From Trema orientale (Eukaryota > Streptophyta > Magnoliopsida > Rosales > Cannabaceae): a stretch of DNA of 64,000 bases. Where the stretch lies: positions 148,973 through 212,972 of the forward strand of contig JXTC01000008.1 of assembly GCA_002914845.1 (NCBI GenBank). The letters run 5' to 3'. A program made the position numbers and the translations under genes. The notes below the pieces were generated by a model. It was given only the letters and a program-made list of their open reading frames with translations, was not told the origin of the DNA and searched no databases. Numbering within the stretch: position 1 is the stretch's first letter; each line of letters begins with the position of its first letter. Below are positions 23,446 through 35,200 of this stretch, one piece after another.

Positions 23446-24589
23446 AGAATAGCTATAGGTTCTCTCTTCCAATTTGGTGTCCAAGTCTGCTTATTTTCTT
23501 CGTTGTGCTTCAGCCACTGTTATCTTCTTCCCCAAGTCCCTAGCGTCCAAATCTCACTTATATATATATATATATATATGTGGAGGACTTCTCAATGGTT
23601 ACAATTTTTTTGTGACCATGAATGGATACTAAAAAAAGTAGTGATAGCATTAAATTTTTTTGATGGTAATGAATAGCATTAAATTTTTTTGGCCAACTAC
23701 CAAACTAATCACCACTATAGGATATTAGATCTAACGGCTTAAACTATTATAACCATCCATGGATAAATATTATTGTAACCATTTAAACCAAATATATATA
23801 TCTATCAGGATATAAGTTCAAACAACCACCGTATACAACTTTGTTTCCCTTAAAATAAAATTAAAAAAAAATCCACTGATGAATGAATATAATTCCATTT
23901 CTTTGATAATTTCTATTGTAATCGAATAGATTCTATTTCTCCTATTTGAATTCGACAAGTNACTTTAGAGTATTTAGAATATTGACAAATAGATCAGAAA
24001 AGATAGAAGTTTCAAAGATTAATTTGATAGAATTATAGGAAAAAAATTATATATATATATGTATATATATACTTTCGCCCTTATCTTTTCCCTCATAAAG
24101 TTTTTCCATAGCAAAGTCCAAGTTACAAACAAAACCCAAATAATTTACAGGCAGGTAGCCTTCACCTGTTCACCCCCTTATAAATAAAATAGTTTCTTTA
24201 ATGATTCACGTAAACTCATGGAATGCAATATGATGTCCATTACTTATAAAGACTTATTTGATACACGCAACTAACATTTCTCACACTACTTTTGGGATTT
24301 GCGTTAGCATCTTATAAATGCACCTTTTATATTGTTCAATAAGCCATGCCCATATGATTGAATGTTGGGCTTCTCAAGCAATTGGGCCTCATCTCATTGT
24401 TCTCTAAACTCAAGCCCGTATTCAATTGGTCGAAGATTTCTTGTAACAATTTGTTTCCAAGTCTGCAATTATTTTCCTATAAACAATAAAATTGGTTAAA
24501 AGAATAGATAAAAGAGTAAAAATAAGTGGTAATAATATTCATAGATTTTGTCTCATCAGATAATATAAGTTGGAACTTTATTATTTAGG
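23446..24589. other. AT-rich intergenic sequence with microsatellite and small MITE-like repeat
   Basis: A (TA)n run lies at about 23560-23579 and others near 24045-24070. There is one ambiguous base at 23961. Apart from the MITE-like unit listed separately I see no gene. Confidence 0.5.
23590..23792. mobile_element. Small MITE-like element
   Basis: The left end has TCTCAATGGTTACAATTTTT. The right end read on the other strand has TTAAATGGTTACAATAATA, giving inverted ends of about 15-20 bp around an AT-rich 200-bp core. The core contains a short direct repeat (AGCATTAAATTTTTTTG at 23646 and 23675). There is no clear target duplication, so the superfamily is undetermined. Confidence 0.4.
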
Positions 24590-24775
24590 TTTTCAAGTGC
24601 TTCGTTGTCTCATATAAATTCAGGACTTGGCTTAATATTATTTTTCGATTCAGCTTGCCTTTCTATCTTAATGGTTCTCTTATTTACTTTCTCAGAGGGG
24701 TGTTTCAAGGAGATCTGTTGTCTCCTCTTTTATTCTGTTTGGGTGAAGTCCGCACTATGCTTAAGATACTATTTG
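24590..24775 (+). pseudogene. LINE reverse transcriptase fragment
   Basis: An open stretch of about 60 codons encodes LNGSLIYFLRGVFQGDLLSPLLF, which matches the plant L1 reverse-transcriptase block GxxQGDPLSPxLF, with Leu in place of Pro. Nothing recognisable adjoins it upstream. Downstream on the same strand the LINE RNase H and tail at 26440-28912 could belong to the same original element, interrupted by the opposite-strand LINE piece at 24835-25440. Confidence 0.7.
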
Positions 24776-24834
24776 TCATATAAAGAAAAATAAACAAATT
24801 AAGTTTAATAGATTTTTTTTTCACCGTTCAAATG

Positions 24835-25440
24835 AGGATTTTATTCAAGAAGAAGAGGGTAAATCCTCAATTACATTATTGGATATGCATAATGGCATTG
24901 AACAATCAAGCCAAAAGTTATCAGAACCATAGTATAAAGCAAATCTAGCTAGATTATGGGCTACATTATTTCCTTTACGAGGAGCAAAACTGAAGCCAAC
25001 ATCACCAAGCAAAGAAACAAGATGAAAAATATCTTAAATAAAAGGACTTTCTACTGATGAGGTTGAGCGAAGATGCAGAGCTTCTATCACACAGCTTGAT
25101 TCAGTCTCAACCAAATAGGGGAATAAGCCTAAATTAAGAGAGAATTGGACTCCTTATAACTGAGGACAGAGCATATTCCACTAAGAAAGGAGTAAACAAA
25201 CCAGTCAATTACCGAGACAAAGCAGCAACAACAGAAGCACTTCCCTCTCGAACAACACCTCCCACACCTATAAAGCTGCACCCTGAAATGACTGAGGCAT
25301 CAACATTTAGTTTCAGCTTTCCAAAATTTGGAGGCTTCCACTTAATATTTATGTTTATTGGATAGTAACGTTTGAGCTACCACTATTGAAGAAGAGAGTC
25401 TTCCATAGTCCTCCCACCAACAAGAAGCAGCATCCAGACT
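24835..25440 (-). pseudogene. LINE C-terminal RNase H-like domain fragment
   Basis: Read on the minus strand it gives WKPPNFGKLKLNVDAS, then GCSFIGVGGVVREG and SASVVAALSR, followed later by FSFAPRKGN, NVAHNLARFAL and a terminal segment before a stop. This is the RVT_3 (RNase H-like) domain that ends plant L1 LINE ORF2 proteins: the KLNVDAs start, GxGxVxRd strand and hRxxNxvAHxLAr helix are all present. The middle carries stop codons. It lies in opposite orientation to the neighbouring LINE fragments, so it is a separate insertion. Confidence 0.75.
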
Positions 25441-26439
25441 TCGAATGCACCTAGGTCAGAATCTTTTTTATAGTACTACTTTCATTCTGATTGGCCCTGC
25501 GCTAGAGTTAATAAATTAAGTTCAAAAATTACAAAGTTTAATTAGTGAATTAAATTTATTGGAGCTAAAAATTATATGTTGATTAGGTCCTCGGACTAAC
25601 GCTCATAAACACTATAATAAATTAAAAGAAATGAAAGAAATGATTAAGCCACTGTCTAATGAAATTGGACCAAGACTAGCCCAGTAAATGGTGTGTCACA
25701 CCTACTACACCCATTTTAGGTATAAAATATTTTTTTATTAATTATTTTAAATATGATGAAAATTTTCTGATAGGATTATGAATTCTTTAAATATTAAATT
25801 CTCTCTTAATTTTAATAATTGGAAACTTGAGAATAAAAAGATTAATTATTAAAAGATTAATTATAAAATATGTATATCGTAAATTATTAATAGATTAACT
25901 ACAAGATATTTATATCGCTTAAATTTGGAAAGTTCAAATAAGTATTAGATAATGTTTTACTAAATTGGAAAACTGACAAAAGAGTCCCACTTAGAATGGG
26001 AATCCTCTCTATACCTGCTAACCACAGAGAAATCCCCTGTGGGATGTGTGAGATATTGACGGAATGGAAAACTACGAAATGTTTTAAATGTTTTTTTTCC
26101 TATACATAATTTTTATTATAGTTTAGTAGAGAAATAAAGTTTTTGCTCTTATGCATTGAGACCAAAAAGAAAGGGCAAGAAAATTACCCTAATTTAGAAT
26201 TTTTATTGCTTCTGTAGACGCATACAAGTAGGGGCCTTGATGCTCAGTCATAGCATAGAAGATTTAAAAAGTTTGAACTATGCAAATTGCATCAAGAGGT
26301 AAATTTTTTTTTTCTTGATTTCATTTGTGAATTAACATAACAAGATTAAATATGTCTGTATTCTTTTTGAGATTTTATGTTTCTTGAAAATTTTATAAAC
26401 TCGTAATTTATGACTTAATTGATTTCAAAACCAGTATTT
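25441..26439. other. AT-rich intergenic sequence, no gene seen
   Basis: No domain or clear repeat recognised. A short palindrome GGTGTGTCACACC lies near 25689. Confidence 0.5.
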
Positions 26440-28912
26440 TGCACCTAAGGCTAAATTATCTGCGGCGAAGGATGCCATTGACATCGTTTAGGAAAAGAAT
26501 TTGAAGAACCTTTGAATCGAATCGAGATCTACGTTTGTGGTTAGGATGATTAAGGGAAGGCTCTCTAATGTTCGTTGGAAAATCCTTTCTCAATAGCACA
26601 TTTGTTTGCACTGTCTAGTGTCATTAAACTTCATAGTTTCTCAAATCTTTTGCAAGGGCAACAGTGCAACTGACATGTCACGGCCCAAGGTCGAGATCAG
26701 TGGTAGAGTGGGTATTTCGTAAACTAGAAATCTCAAATTTTAGTTTTAAAAATAATTCAAAAGTTTCGAAAATCTATAAATGTCCATGAAGGCCTCTAGA
26801 AAACGTTTAAGAAAGTTAATTCTACAGTTATACAATTACCCTCTAAACACAGACTAAAATAAAAATAGTTATCCAAAATTATGCATCATACATCTGTCTC
26901 ACATCATCCATAAATATAGGTTATACAAATTATATCCAAGTTCATAACAATTCTTATATAACTATAATCCAAACCAAATTTCTACTTACGTCTAACATCC
27001 ATAGGTCTAATAAGAAATTACCAAAATAAAAACAACCACTAATGAGCCTCAAATGCTTCAAACTAAGACTCATTGTCCAAATCCTACTGAGTACCATCTG
27101 AGAAGAAAAATAAGGGGAGGGATGAGCCAATATATAGCAAAGAATTGATTACAGGCTTTTTTCAATAAACAAAATACTCACTTCAGTCCTATATGGTTAG
27201 TGACATATTCAAATAGTTTATAAAAATCAATTTATAAGACAATAATGAAAGATTTACAAAATTCCATACCTTTATCAAACACGTTTCTAAAATAAGTATA
27301 TACTCGTTCAATTCAAATACAACAAAATCAATGCAATTAATGGTATATTTGAAGCAACCAGTTGGAATACTCGTGAGTTCAAGCCAACTAAATGGGTCAT
27401 TGTACATATCAAATATAGTCTGAGTAACTTAAATAGGTACTTTAAGTTTGTCAGTCATGCAAAATAAATAAATTCGTAAAGAAATCAATTCAAGTTTATG
27501 TAATCGAATCTCTACCTTCATTGAGTAACTAGAATTCATTGCCAAGGCTCATGGTAATTCCCGTGAGTCATTTTGAGGTCTGAAGAGCAAATTGAAATTT
27601 GAATTTGCTTACTTTGTGGGGTCGGCTTTCAGACGAGTGCCAGAATACTCCAGCCGATATCACCATTATAATTGACATGTCCAAAATTGTAAGGTTAGAC
27701 ACCAAACTTGTTGAATTATAATTTTGCCAAAAAATCTCGAGCTCTTGCACACAAAACGAGACAAAATCTAAGCTCCCGTGCCCTAGTTTCCGTGCTCGGC
27801 TGAAACCTATAAGTGTAATATGTCAAAATTCATTTCTCAAGCTCACTAATTACAAATTTAATCTCAGAAATTAATTCTGGTGTCTCTAACACAAGCCGAC
27901 CATTTTACACATAATATTGAAAATTGTCCAAAATTTGAAAATCTTCCTTACTGGATTTGTTCATCGTCGGTAGGTGGTCAAAGGTTGATGAGGACGATGA
28001 GTTTGAGCTGACTTATCGATGTCGGGGCTTGCGGTGGCCAGAGGTGACAGAAAACAACGATATCTTTAAGCTCTTCTATTTAGCTCTGCACGAAAGCTCC
28101 AACGGCAAAGAACGACAACAGGACCTTGGCCAAGGCTGGGGGCTTTCAGGTGGGTGGCGCGTCAGCTGGCCTAAGGTGCTGAGGCGCGGGGAGGGGGGGT
28201 GGTGTGGTTCTCCCATGGGAAGAAGAAGCGAGGAAGAAAAGGGGGTCTAGGCTCTTGGGTATTTTGGGTCACGTAGGGTAAGCTTAATGGGCACTTAACT
28301 CTTTAAGATCATAGTTTGACCACATTCGTATTTTCCCTTTTAATTTAGTCCAGAAAATCATAGTTTGACCCCCTTGTTCTTCAATTTCTTCACATTTAAA
28401 CCCTTAATTCAAATTTAAACTTATTTCCAGACATATTTAAATAAATAAAAAATTAACCTACGATGGTGAAATTACGAGTATACACTTCATAAAAATTAGG
28501 AGATTTTACATGACAAATTAAACTGCGGAGGCATAATGTTCCAAGTTCTTTTTCGAGATTAGTCGATAGGAATATGTTTATTTTATCAAAAAGCTGCTTT
28601 AGCTGATGTAACCTAGTCAGGTTTTACGTAGGATTTTCTCCAATATGTTTTACTTAGTCAGGTTTTAATGAGGCATAACTCGGTAGTACTTTTCTTTTTT
28701 GGCAGATTTGGCTCTATTTTCTTACGTATTTCTTTTAAACTTTGAAATAATACTTTTGTTTTTCAACTTATAACATATGTATTTTATATGATGGGGTTAA
28801 TGAGCAATGAATTGGTCATCTCTTAGTTGTTAACCTTGTTAGGATGCTTGAGTTTGACTTTGATGCGTCTTCTTTAGGCGAGGTATTATATATTAATCAA
28901 AAAAAACCTCTA
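26440..28912 (+). pseudogene. 3' end of an L1-type LINE, split by a solo LTR
   Basis: Left part (about 26440-26675): broken reading frame resembling the end of the LINE RNase H-like domain, finishing with VSQIFCKGNSATD. Right part (28511 on): the sequence continues as KLNCGG, the expected REGNxxADxLAxxG helix of the family, once the solo LTR 26676-28510 and one target copy are discounted. The tail near 28860-28906 (TTTAGGCGAGGTATTATATATTAATCAAAAAAAA) looks like a LINE 3' end with a poly-A run. Stop codons are present. The reverse transcriptase piece at 24590-24775 may be from the same copy. Confidence 0.55.
26676..28510 (-). mobile_element. Solo LTR, Ty3/gypsy (Tekay-like), minus orientation (fossil)
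   Basis: 1,835 bp, TGTCACGGCCC at the plus-strand start and GATTTTACA at the end, i.e. TGT...ACA ends like those of the 2696-4494 LTR and nearly the same length. It is flanked by perfect 5-bp duplications TGACA at 26671-26675 and 28511-28515. No internal region or second LTR, so it is a product of LTR-LTR recombination. It sits within a LINE RNase H domain, so it is younger than that LINE. A 97-codon frame at 27957-28250 is GC-richer but shows no known domain and is probably chance. Confidence 0.88.
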
Positions 28913-29025
28913 ATAAGTTAGTTCGTATATATGCCAAAAAAAAAAAAATTATCTCTATATGGGTGGGTACTATTGCTAAGAAAGCATATGGGTGAAGATA
29001 AGAAAAAGAAAAAGAAAAGTACTAA

Positions 29026-29402
29026 GGCCATGTTTGATTTGGTGGAATGAGCGTTGGAATGGAAAGCTCATTCCTATCTAATGCTCATTCCAATGTTTGG
29101 TTTGCAATTTAGGTAAAGGAATTGGAATGATTATTCAACCAAGTGATGGAATGTCAATTCCTTCAAAAAAAAGCTTTGCAATCATGATTCCAAAACTTAT
29201 TAAATTGTCTAAACATGAACTTTCTTTTTTTACCTGACAAGGATATCGAAAAGTAGAGAGACTTTTGTTAATGTAGTTTCTATTCTATTCCATTTCACTA
29301 ATTCAAGCAAACAATGGAATATCATTTTTATTTCATTCTAATTTCATTCCATTACAATACCCATTACCATTCTTATTCCATTCTAATAAATCAAACATAA
29401 CT
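29026..29402. mobile_element. PIF/Harbinger-like MITE
   Basis: The left end is GGCCATGTTTGATTTGGTGGAATG. The right end on the other strand is AGTTATGTTTGATTTATTAGAATGG. These inverted ends share about 20 bp with mostly transition differences. TAA flanks both sides (29023-29025 and 29403-29405), the 3-bp TWA target used by this superfamily. The interior is built from repeated ATTCCATT/GGAATG words and has no coding capacity. GGCCATGTTTGRTT is a known plant Harbinger terminus. Confidence 0.8.
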
Positions 29403-29482
29403 TAAGAGTCATTCACTAATGAGAGGGAGACCAAATTTCGTTTAATTTGCGTTAACGACCAACGTCAGAATTATATATATAC

Positions 29483-29524
<42 letters not shown>

Positions 29525-30086
29525 AGAGAGAGAATTAATACATCTAAGTGAGAAAAAAAAGTTGTAAATTAATATTGAAGAGAGGTGTGTGGAGAGATTA
29601 ACTAATATGGGTTAATTCTCCTTTCTTTTTCTTTTTTTTTTAAATATCCGTGACTGCTTGATTAACAAAATTAAAGAAAATTTTTACAGACAATAGAACG
29701 GAATAAAAGAGAGGTAATATGATGCTATTTAAAAAAAGGAGTTAATGTTAGTCCATTGCTGGGAAAGAGGGTTAACTGGATAGTTAACCACTAAGAATGT
29801 GGAGAACAAATAATAACGGAGTCAACGGTCAGAGATGAATCCATTTCTCTTCAATTTATTAGATTCAAATGGTAGGTGAAAATTTTAAAGGATATTAACA
29901 AGACCTCTTTAGTTGGTGTATAAACAATTATTGGCATCAAGAATATCTACTATGAATAATGTAGCTAGCCACAAAAACTATTTCCTAATTATTTGTCCAC
30001 TAACAGTTATTTTGGTTCGAAAGACCGTTTAATTTCTTATAACTGGAAGTATTTGTAGATAGACTATACACATATATATACAATAT
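29403..30086. other. AT-rich spacer with (GA)n microsatellite
   Basis: A (GA)n tract runs from about 29485 to 29535 with one A-rich interruption. The remainder shows no gene or clear repeat. Confidence 0.7.
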
Positions 30087-30510
30087 AGGTTGCCAATCCG
30101 GTAGGTATTTTTTTTTTTAACTTATGTGTAGGTATTTTTTTTCTAACCGTTAGATCATCATATAACAATGATCTAACGGCTAAAATGAGGTGCATAAAAA
30201 GACGTGCATCATTAATATTTTTTCTCTCTCCTACTTTTTAATATAAAAAAATGTGCAATAAAAATTTTCATTAGCTAAATTGATACCTATGCATAGGTAT
30301 CAATTTGCATAGGTATCAATTTGGCCAATGAAAATTTAGTATGCACATTTTTTTATTGTAAAAAGTAAGAGAGAGAAAGAGCATTAATAATGCACGTCTT
30401 TTTATGCATTTTATTATAGCCGTTGGATCACCATTAGATGATGATCCAATGACTAAAAAAAAATACCTACCCATAGGTAAAAAAAAAAATACTTATTAGA
30501 TTGGCAATCT
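30087..30510. mobile_element. Fold-back MITE, inverted-dimer copy
   Basis: Ends AGGTTGCCAATCC and complement AGATTGCCAATC. The whole element is a long inverted repeat. The left arm (A-tract, CCGTTAGATCATCAT, GACGTGCATCATTAAT, CTCTCTCCTACTTTTTA, AATTGATACCTATGCA) recurs in reverse order in the right arm, with centre TGATACCTATGCATAGGTATCA near 30278-30299. Three related single-arm-length copies are at 44519-44758, 60522-60738 and 60906-61102. It could fold into a hairpin of roughly 200 bp per arm. It lies 1.75 kb upstream of the homeobox start codon. Superfamily not assigned. Confidence 0.85.
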
Positions 30511-31974
30511 TTATATATATATATAATAGATCAAAAATTTAATTCCGTTATATATATATATATTCCTTTTTGTTACTCGTAATAAAGAGTTAGTGATCTT
30601 TTAATAACATTAGTACTTGGTAATTAGCGAATCATATAAGTGTTACGTAATTATACGTAGAAAGGAAAAGGTAAACAAATTCGAAAATTAAAAAATAAAA
30701 AGAAAGAAAAAAATAGTGTGGTGACTCCTCTTTCCCTTTTTCTTTTCTTTCATTTTAGAAGTTTGTGTGGCACGGTGGTTGGTCTCAAAGCGTGTCCGTC
30801 AACCTGTTATATGAAAAGCTTTATCTTCAACTCTTGCATCTCTCTCCAACCACAAAAAATTTACAATATATTAAATATTTATTAAAAAAAATGTAATTGA
30901 GTGAAAGACAAAGAGATATTTTAAAGTTGCAAAAAGCCAAGAGGACTTCCCCAACACCTTATTAATTACACTTTCGTACTCTATTATTGAGCTAGCCACT
31001 GTGGTGGAAATAGACGTTTCCTCGTTTTCCAACTTTTCACATCTCATGTCCCACTGTTTTTCAAGTTCCACTATATATAAATATACATGATCTAGCTAAT
31101 TTTTAACTTGAATAATATCACATATGTAATATAATAAAACATAACATGTATTGATAGTTTTACATACGTGCCTTCGTCAAATGACGTCATGTCCCCAAAG
31201 TCTTCATCAAATTATTTTTTAACATAATAATTAGGAAAGTTTGTACAGTAACAAGGCTTTTAATATGTGTAAAACTACTTTAAACTGTCAATTTTTATCT
31301 TTAATTCTCAATTATATATATGTACATATTTTTTATATAAAGGAGAGAAAAAGATAGATGTATATAATACTTACATTAATAATATCTTTTATTGTGAGGC
31401 TGCCGTACTAGTAATAAAGCCCACCTGTCTTTTATTTATATTATCATTTTCAGTGGGTGAGTTTTTTGCAGAGATATTTGAGTCTGACAAGAGCCATGAA
31501 AGCCCCCAAAGCCTAAAGAGATTTGCTCCGATGATAGACAGTTAGATTGACTGACACATGTGATCAGAGATATGTTTTTCAACTGATGATCCACACCCTT
31601 TTTGGGTAATTCAACTATACAATAAATATATATATACACATATATATATACGTATATAGATAATTGGGTTCTGCCTCTGCATAAAGAAACGAGATCAACT
31701 AAGCTCCTAATTTCCTGGATGGGGTTTTCTTTTCAATTTTCTGTTTTCTACTTCTATTAATTGATATATTAATAAATAAGTAATTTCTTGTTTATTTATT
31801 TTTGTATCACCCTTACTAATCGTGTCATGATCTAGCTTCATGAAACTGTGGATTTTCTCTCTAATTACCTCTAATTATTTGCATAGTTTATCCCTTGGTA
31901 TTATATATTGAAATATAGATTAGCAATCATATACGAATTTAACTAGATCTGATTCATGGGTTTAATTGTTTCAG
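30511..31974 (+). promoter_or_regulatory. Upstream region of the BEL1-like gene
   Basis: AT-rich DNA with several TATATATA runs (for example 30542-30561, 31628-31660) and no open frame with known domains. A splice-acceptor-like TTAATTGTTTCAG ends at 31974, and introns in the 5' leader are common in BEL1-like genes, so the transcription start probably lies some hundred bases upstream. The exact promoter cannot be fixed from sequence alone. Confidence 0.4.
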
Positions 31975-31981
31975 ATCGATC

Positions 31982-32035
31982 ATGGATTATTCCCTCACCA
32001 GCTTCCTCTCTACTGTTCATAGTTGTGCTTCTTGA
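31982..32035 (+). CDS. Possible upstream ORF (17 codons) in the BEL1-like leader
   Basis: ATG at 31982 opens a 17-codon frame (MDYSLTSFLSTVHSCAS) closing at 32035, about 225 bp before the main start codon and just after an acceptor-like CAG. If the leader includes this stretch, ribosomes would meet it first. A longer overlapping frame opens at 31956 but would be lost if the acceptor at 31974 is used. There is no evidence of conservation. Confidence 0.3.
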   Translation: MDYSLTSFLSTVHSCAS

Positions 32036-32259
32036 TCATCATCAAGATCCCAAAGACAAGCTAAAGATTTTTGAGTTTTCTAATATACAAGCCCTACAAC
32101 TTAATTTCACAGAAGAAGTACTTGATCTTTTAAAAGGAAAAAACATATAAATGGTGCTGTCCGTACGTCCAGACGGCTGAAAGTTAAAAACATTTTTTTT
32201 TAATTTTTTTTTCTTAATTAATTTTAGGTTATCAAGCTAGGTTAAATTCTAAGAGGAGG

Positions 32260-35200
32260 ATGGCGACGTACTTTCATCATGGGAGTTCAGAGATCCAAGC
32301 CCCCGATGGGCTGCATACCCTTTATCTAATGAACCCCAATAACTACTTACAAACCTTTTCTGATCATCACACTACGACCCAACCTGCAGCCCCCAACATG
32401 TTCCTCCTCAACCCTTCTGCCGCCGCCGCCTCGGTCAGCCACTTTCAGCCCCACCCGAGCCGACACTTGGCCGGTATTCCAGTCCCCTCGAGCGCTGCCG
32501 CAGGCGGATCAAGCAATTCCTCCGATCATGACGAAATTTCGGTCCTCCATGGGACCGCCGCAAGTCCTGCTCAGATTCACTACAATCTGTGGGGCCAAAT
32601 GGATCATCATAGCCGTCCTCACAGTAATCATCGAGGGGCAGTTGGAATTGCCTCAGCTGATCTCGTTTCGCAGATTGGTTTCCGCAGGCATGTGGTTTCA
32701 CCGACACAGCAGGCTTTGTCGCTGAGCCTCTCTTCGTCTCAGCAGGCGGTGGCTTATGGCGCAGCAGGAGAGAACGAGGTTGTTCCGGTGATATCGCCGA
32801 GTAGTAATGACGGTGTTGGAGGTTTTCCGGGGAATTCTTTGTCATCAACTGTGTCGGCAGTGTCGAATAGAATTGGAAGTAGTGGTGTGCAAAGCATGCT
32901 TTTGGGGTCTATGTACTTGAAGGCAACACAAGAGCTTCTGGATGAAGTAGTGAATGTACTGGGTTTGAAGGGAGAAAAGGCGGCCAACGGCGCAAAAGAG
33001 AAGGCTATGAAGACAAATAGGGAACCCACGCCCCCGGCCGCGATCGGAGGCAGTCATAATAGCGGTGGTGAAAGTGGTAGTTCTAAGCAAAGCGTTGAGC
33101 TTTCCACGGCGCAAAGACAGGAGCTTCAAGTGAAGAAAGCTAAGCTTGCTAGTATGCTTGATGAGGTAATTTCATATTCATTCGCCTTTTATCCTTTACT
33201 TGTTCTTTCTTAATTATATTAAAATTTGAATCCTGATGGATAAATTTGGGGTTTGTTATTCAGGCAAAAGGAAAAAAAAAAAAAAAAAATTGGCGGTTCA
33301 TGAGTTTGATAATTCACAAATGATTAGTACAGCCTAATTTAGTTAGTCTCGTCGTAACCCTAATTAACATATTTTTATTGAGGTTATTATTTGTTTCCAA
33401 TAAAAAAATCCGCAGTCGTCTAATATTAAAAAGAAAGGACTAGTTTGTGAATGAAAGCATAAAATGAATCGCATGGTTCATTTATGCGACCATTATCAAT
33501 TTATTCTTCGCTTAAGAAATAAAAAAGAATATAGTAACATTGGTTATGTTGGAGAAAGCAATAGTTGGTGGGGTTTGGGACCATTATTGTGTCTGTCTAT
33601 TCCTAATGAGAGTCGAAGAATTTTCCAGAGGAGAGGACCCTATAACGACAGCGTTGTTTATGTATGTACAATTTTTTAAGTTACACATGAAACTAAATAA
33701 TGTTTTCCCAATTACAACAATATAATAATTTTAATGTATAAGTTCATATATGTAAATATATTGTATATTTCACTTTTTTCTGTTTTCGTCTTTAGGTGGA
33801 GCAAAGGTACAGACAGTACCATCAGCAAATGCACAATGTGATCATATCGTTCGAGCAGGCAGCAGGATTTGGGTCATCAAAATCATACACTGCCCTCGCT
33901 CTGAAGACGATCTCGAAGCAATTCCGGTGCCTAAAAGACGCGATCTCGGCTCAAATCAAGGCAACGAGCAAGAGCCTGGGGGAAGAAGAATGCTTGGGGG
34001 TGAAGATTGAGGGTTCAAGGCTAAGGTTTGTGGACCATCACCTTCGACAGCAGCGAGCGTTGCAACAACTGGGAATGGTACAACACAATAATAATGCTTG
34101 GAGACCTCAAAGAGGTCTGCCAGAACGAGCTGTTTCTGTTCTTCGTGCTTGGCTCTTCGAGCACTTCCTTCACCCGTACGTATTATAATTATTGGTTACC
34201 TTCCTAACCTAGCCAGCATTAAATTTTAAACTAAAGCGGGTAGCTAGTTCTGAAACACAACCATTGAAGCCTTGGATCAGTCTCACATTCTTTATCTATT
34301 AACTCAGCCTATGTTCCCACTTCTATATATGATGATGTCTTCATGCTAATAATACTTGCATGCAGCGTTTCTTATCAAAAATAAATAAATAAATAATACA
34401 TGCAGCGTTTTGCATGTAAACGCTTTTAGCAATGGCATCAAAATTTAACAGACCATACCACTTAAGTTGGCGCTATACCTACTAGTTAGACCATTAAAAA
34501 GAAGTGAAATGTTTTGCATATATAATAATCATGGAGTTTCTATGCAATGTACTTATAATTAGTACTATGGCATTCATTTTGCCTAAACCTATAATATATA
34601 TATAGCGCTAAACCTATAATATATAGCGATACCAATAATAAGATCCATCCCATATGTACAATAGTTCGAGTGCTTGAAAATATTAGTACTCTGCACGATA
34701 ACGTTAGAACATTGCTGCATTGTAGGTATCCCAAGACTGCAGACAAAGTTATGCTTGCGAAACAGACTGGGCTTACTCGGAGCCAGGTATATATGCTAGT
34801 TATTTTTTATTTTTCTAATAATTTTTATGGTTTACATTTCTAAAAAATCCCAATAACAACGGAATTCTTCTACTATAACAGGTCTCTAACTGGTTCATAA
34901 ATGCCCGAGTTCGCCTGTGGAAGCCAATGGTTGAAGAGATGTACATGGAAGAGACTAAAGATCAAGATCAACTAAAAGGTACTAGTACTACTTCTCAATC
35001 AGGAGATGACACAAACAAGAGGAAAGCAAACGGGGAATCATCATCAGCAGCCGCAAATTCAACGGCTGATCATCGAACTACAGTCTTTCAATATTCAAAG
35101 TCTGATCATCATATCAATCACTCAACTGATCAAATCTCGAATTCATCGTTTTCGACGTCTCCAGTGGGAGGATCCTTTCAAGAAAGTGCAAAGAAACCGA

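Noticed and set aside
27957-28250. 97-codon GC-rich plus-strand frame
   Set aside because: It sits inside a solo LTR in the opposite orientation and contains no known domain.
32435-33129. Antisense and out-of-frame open frames over the first homeobox exon (137, 91, 94 and 65 codons)
   Set aside because: They overlap the well-supported BELL coding frame, have no domain, and arise from its GC-rich composition.
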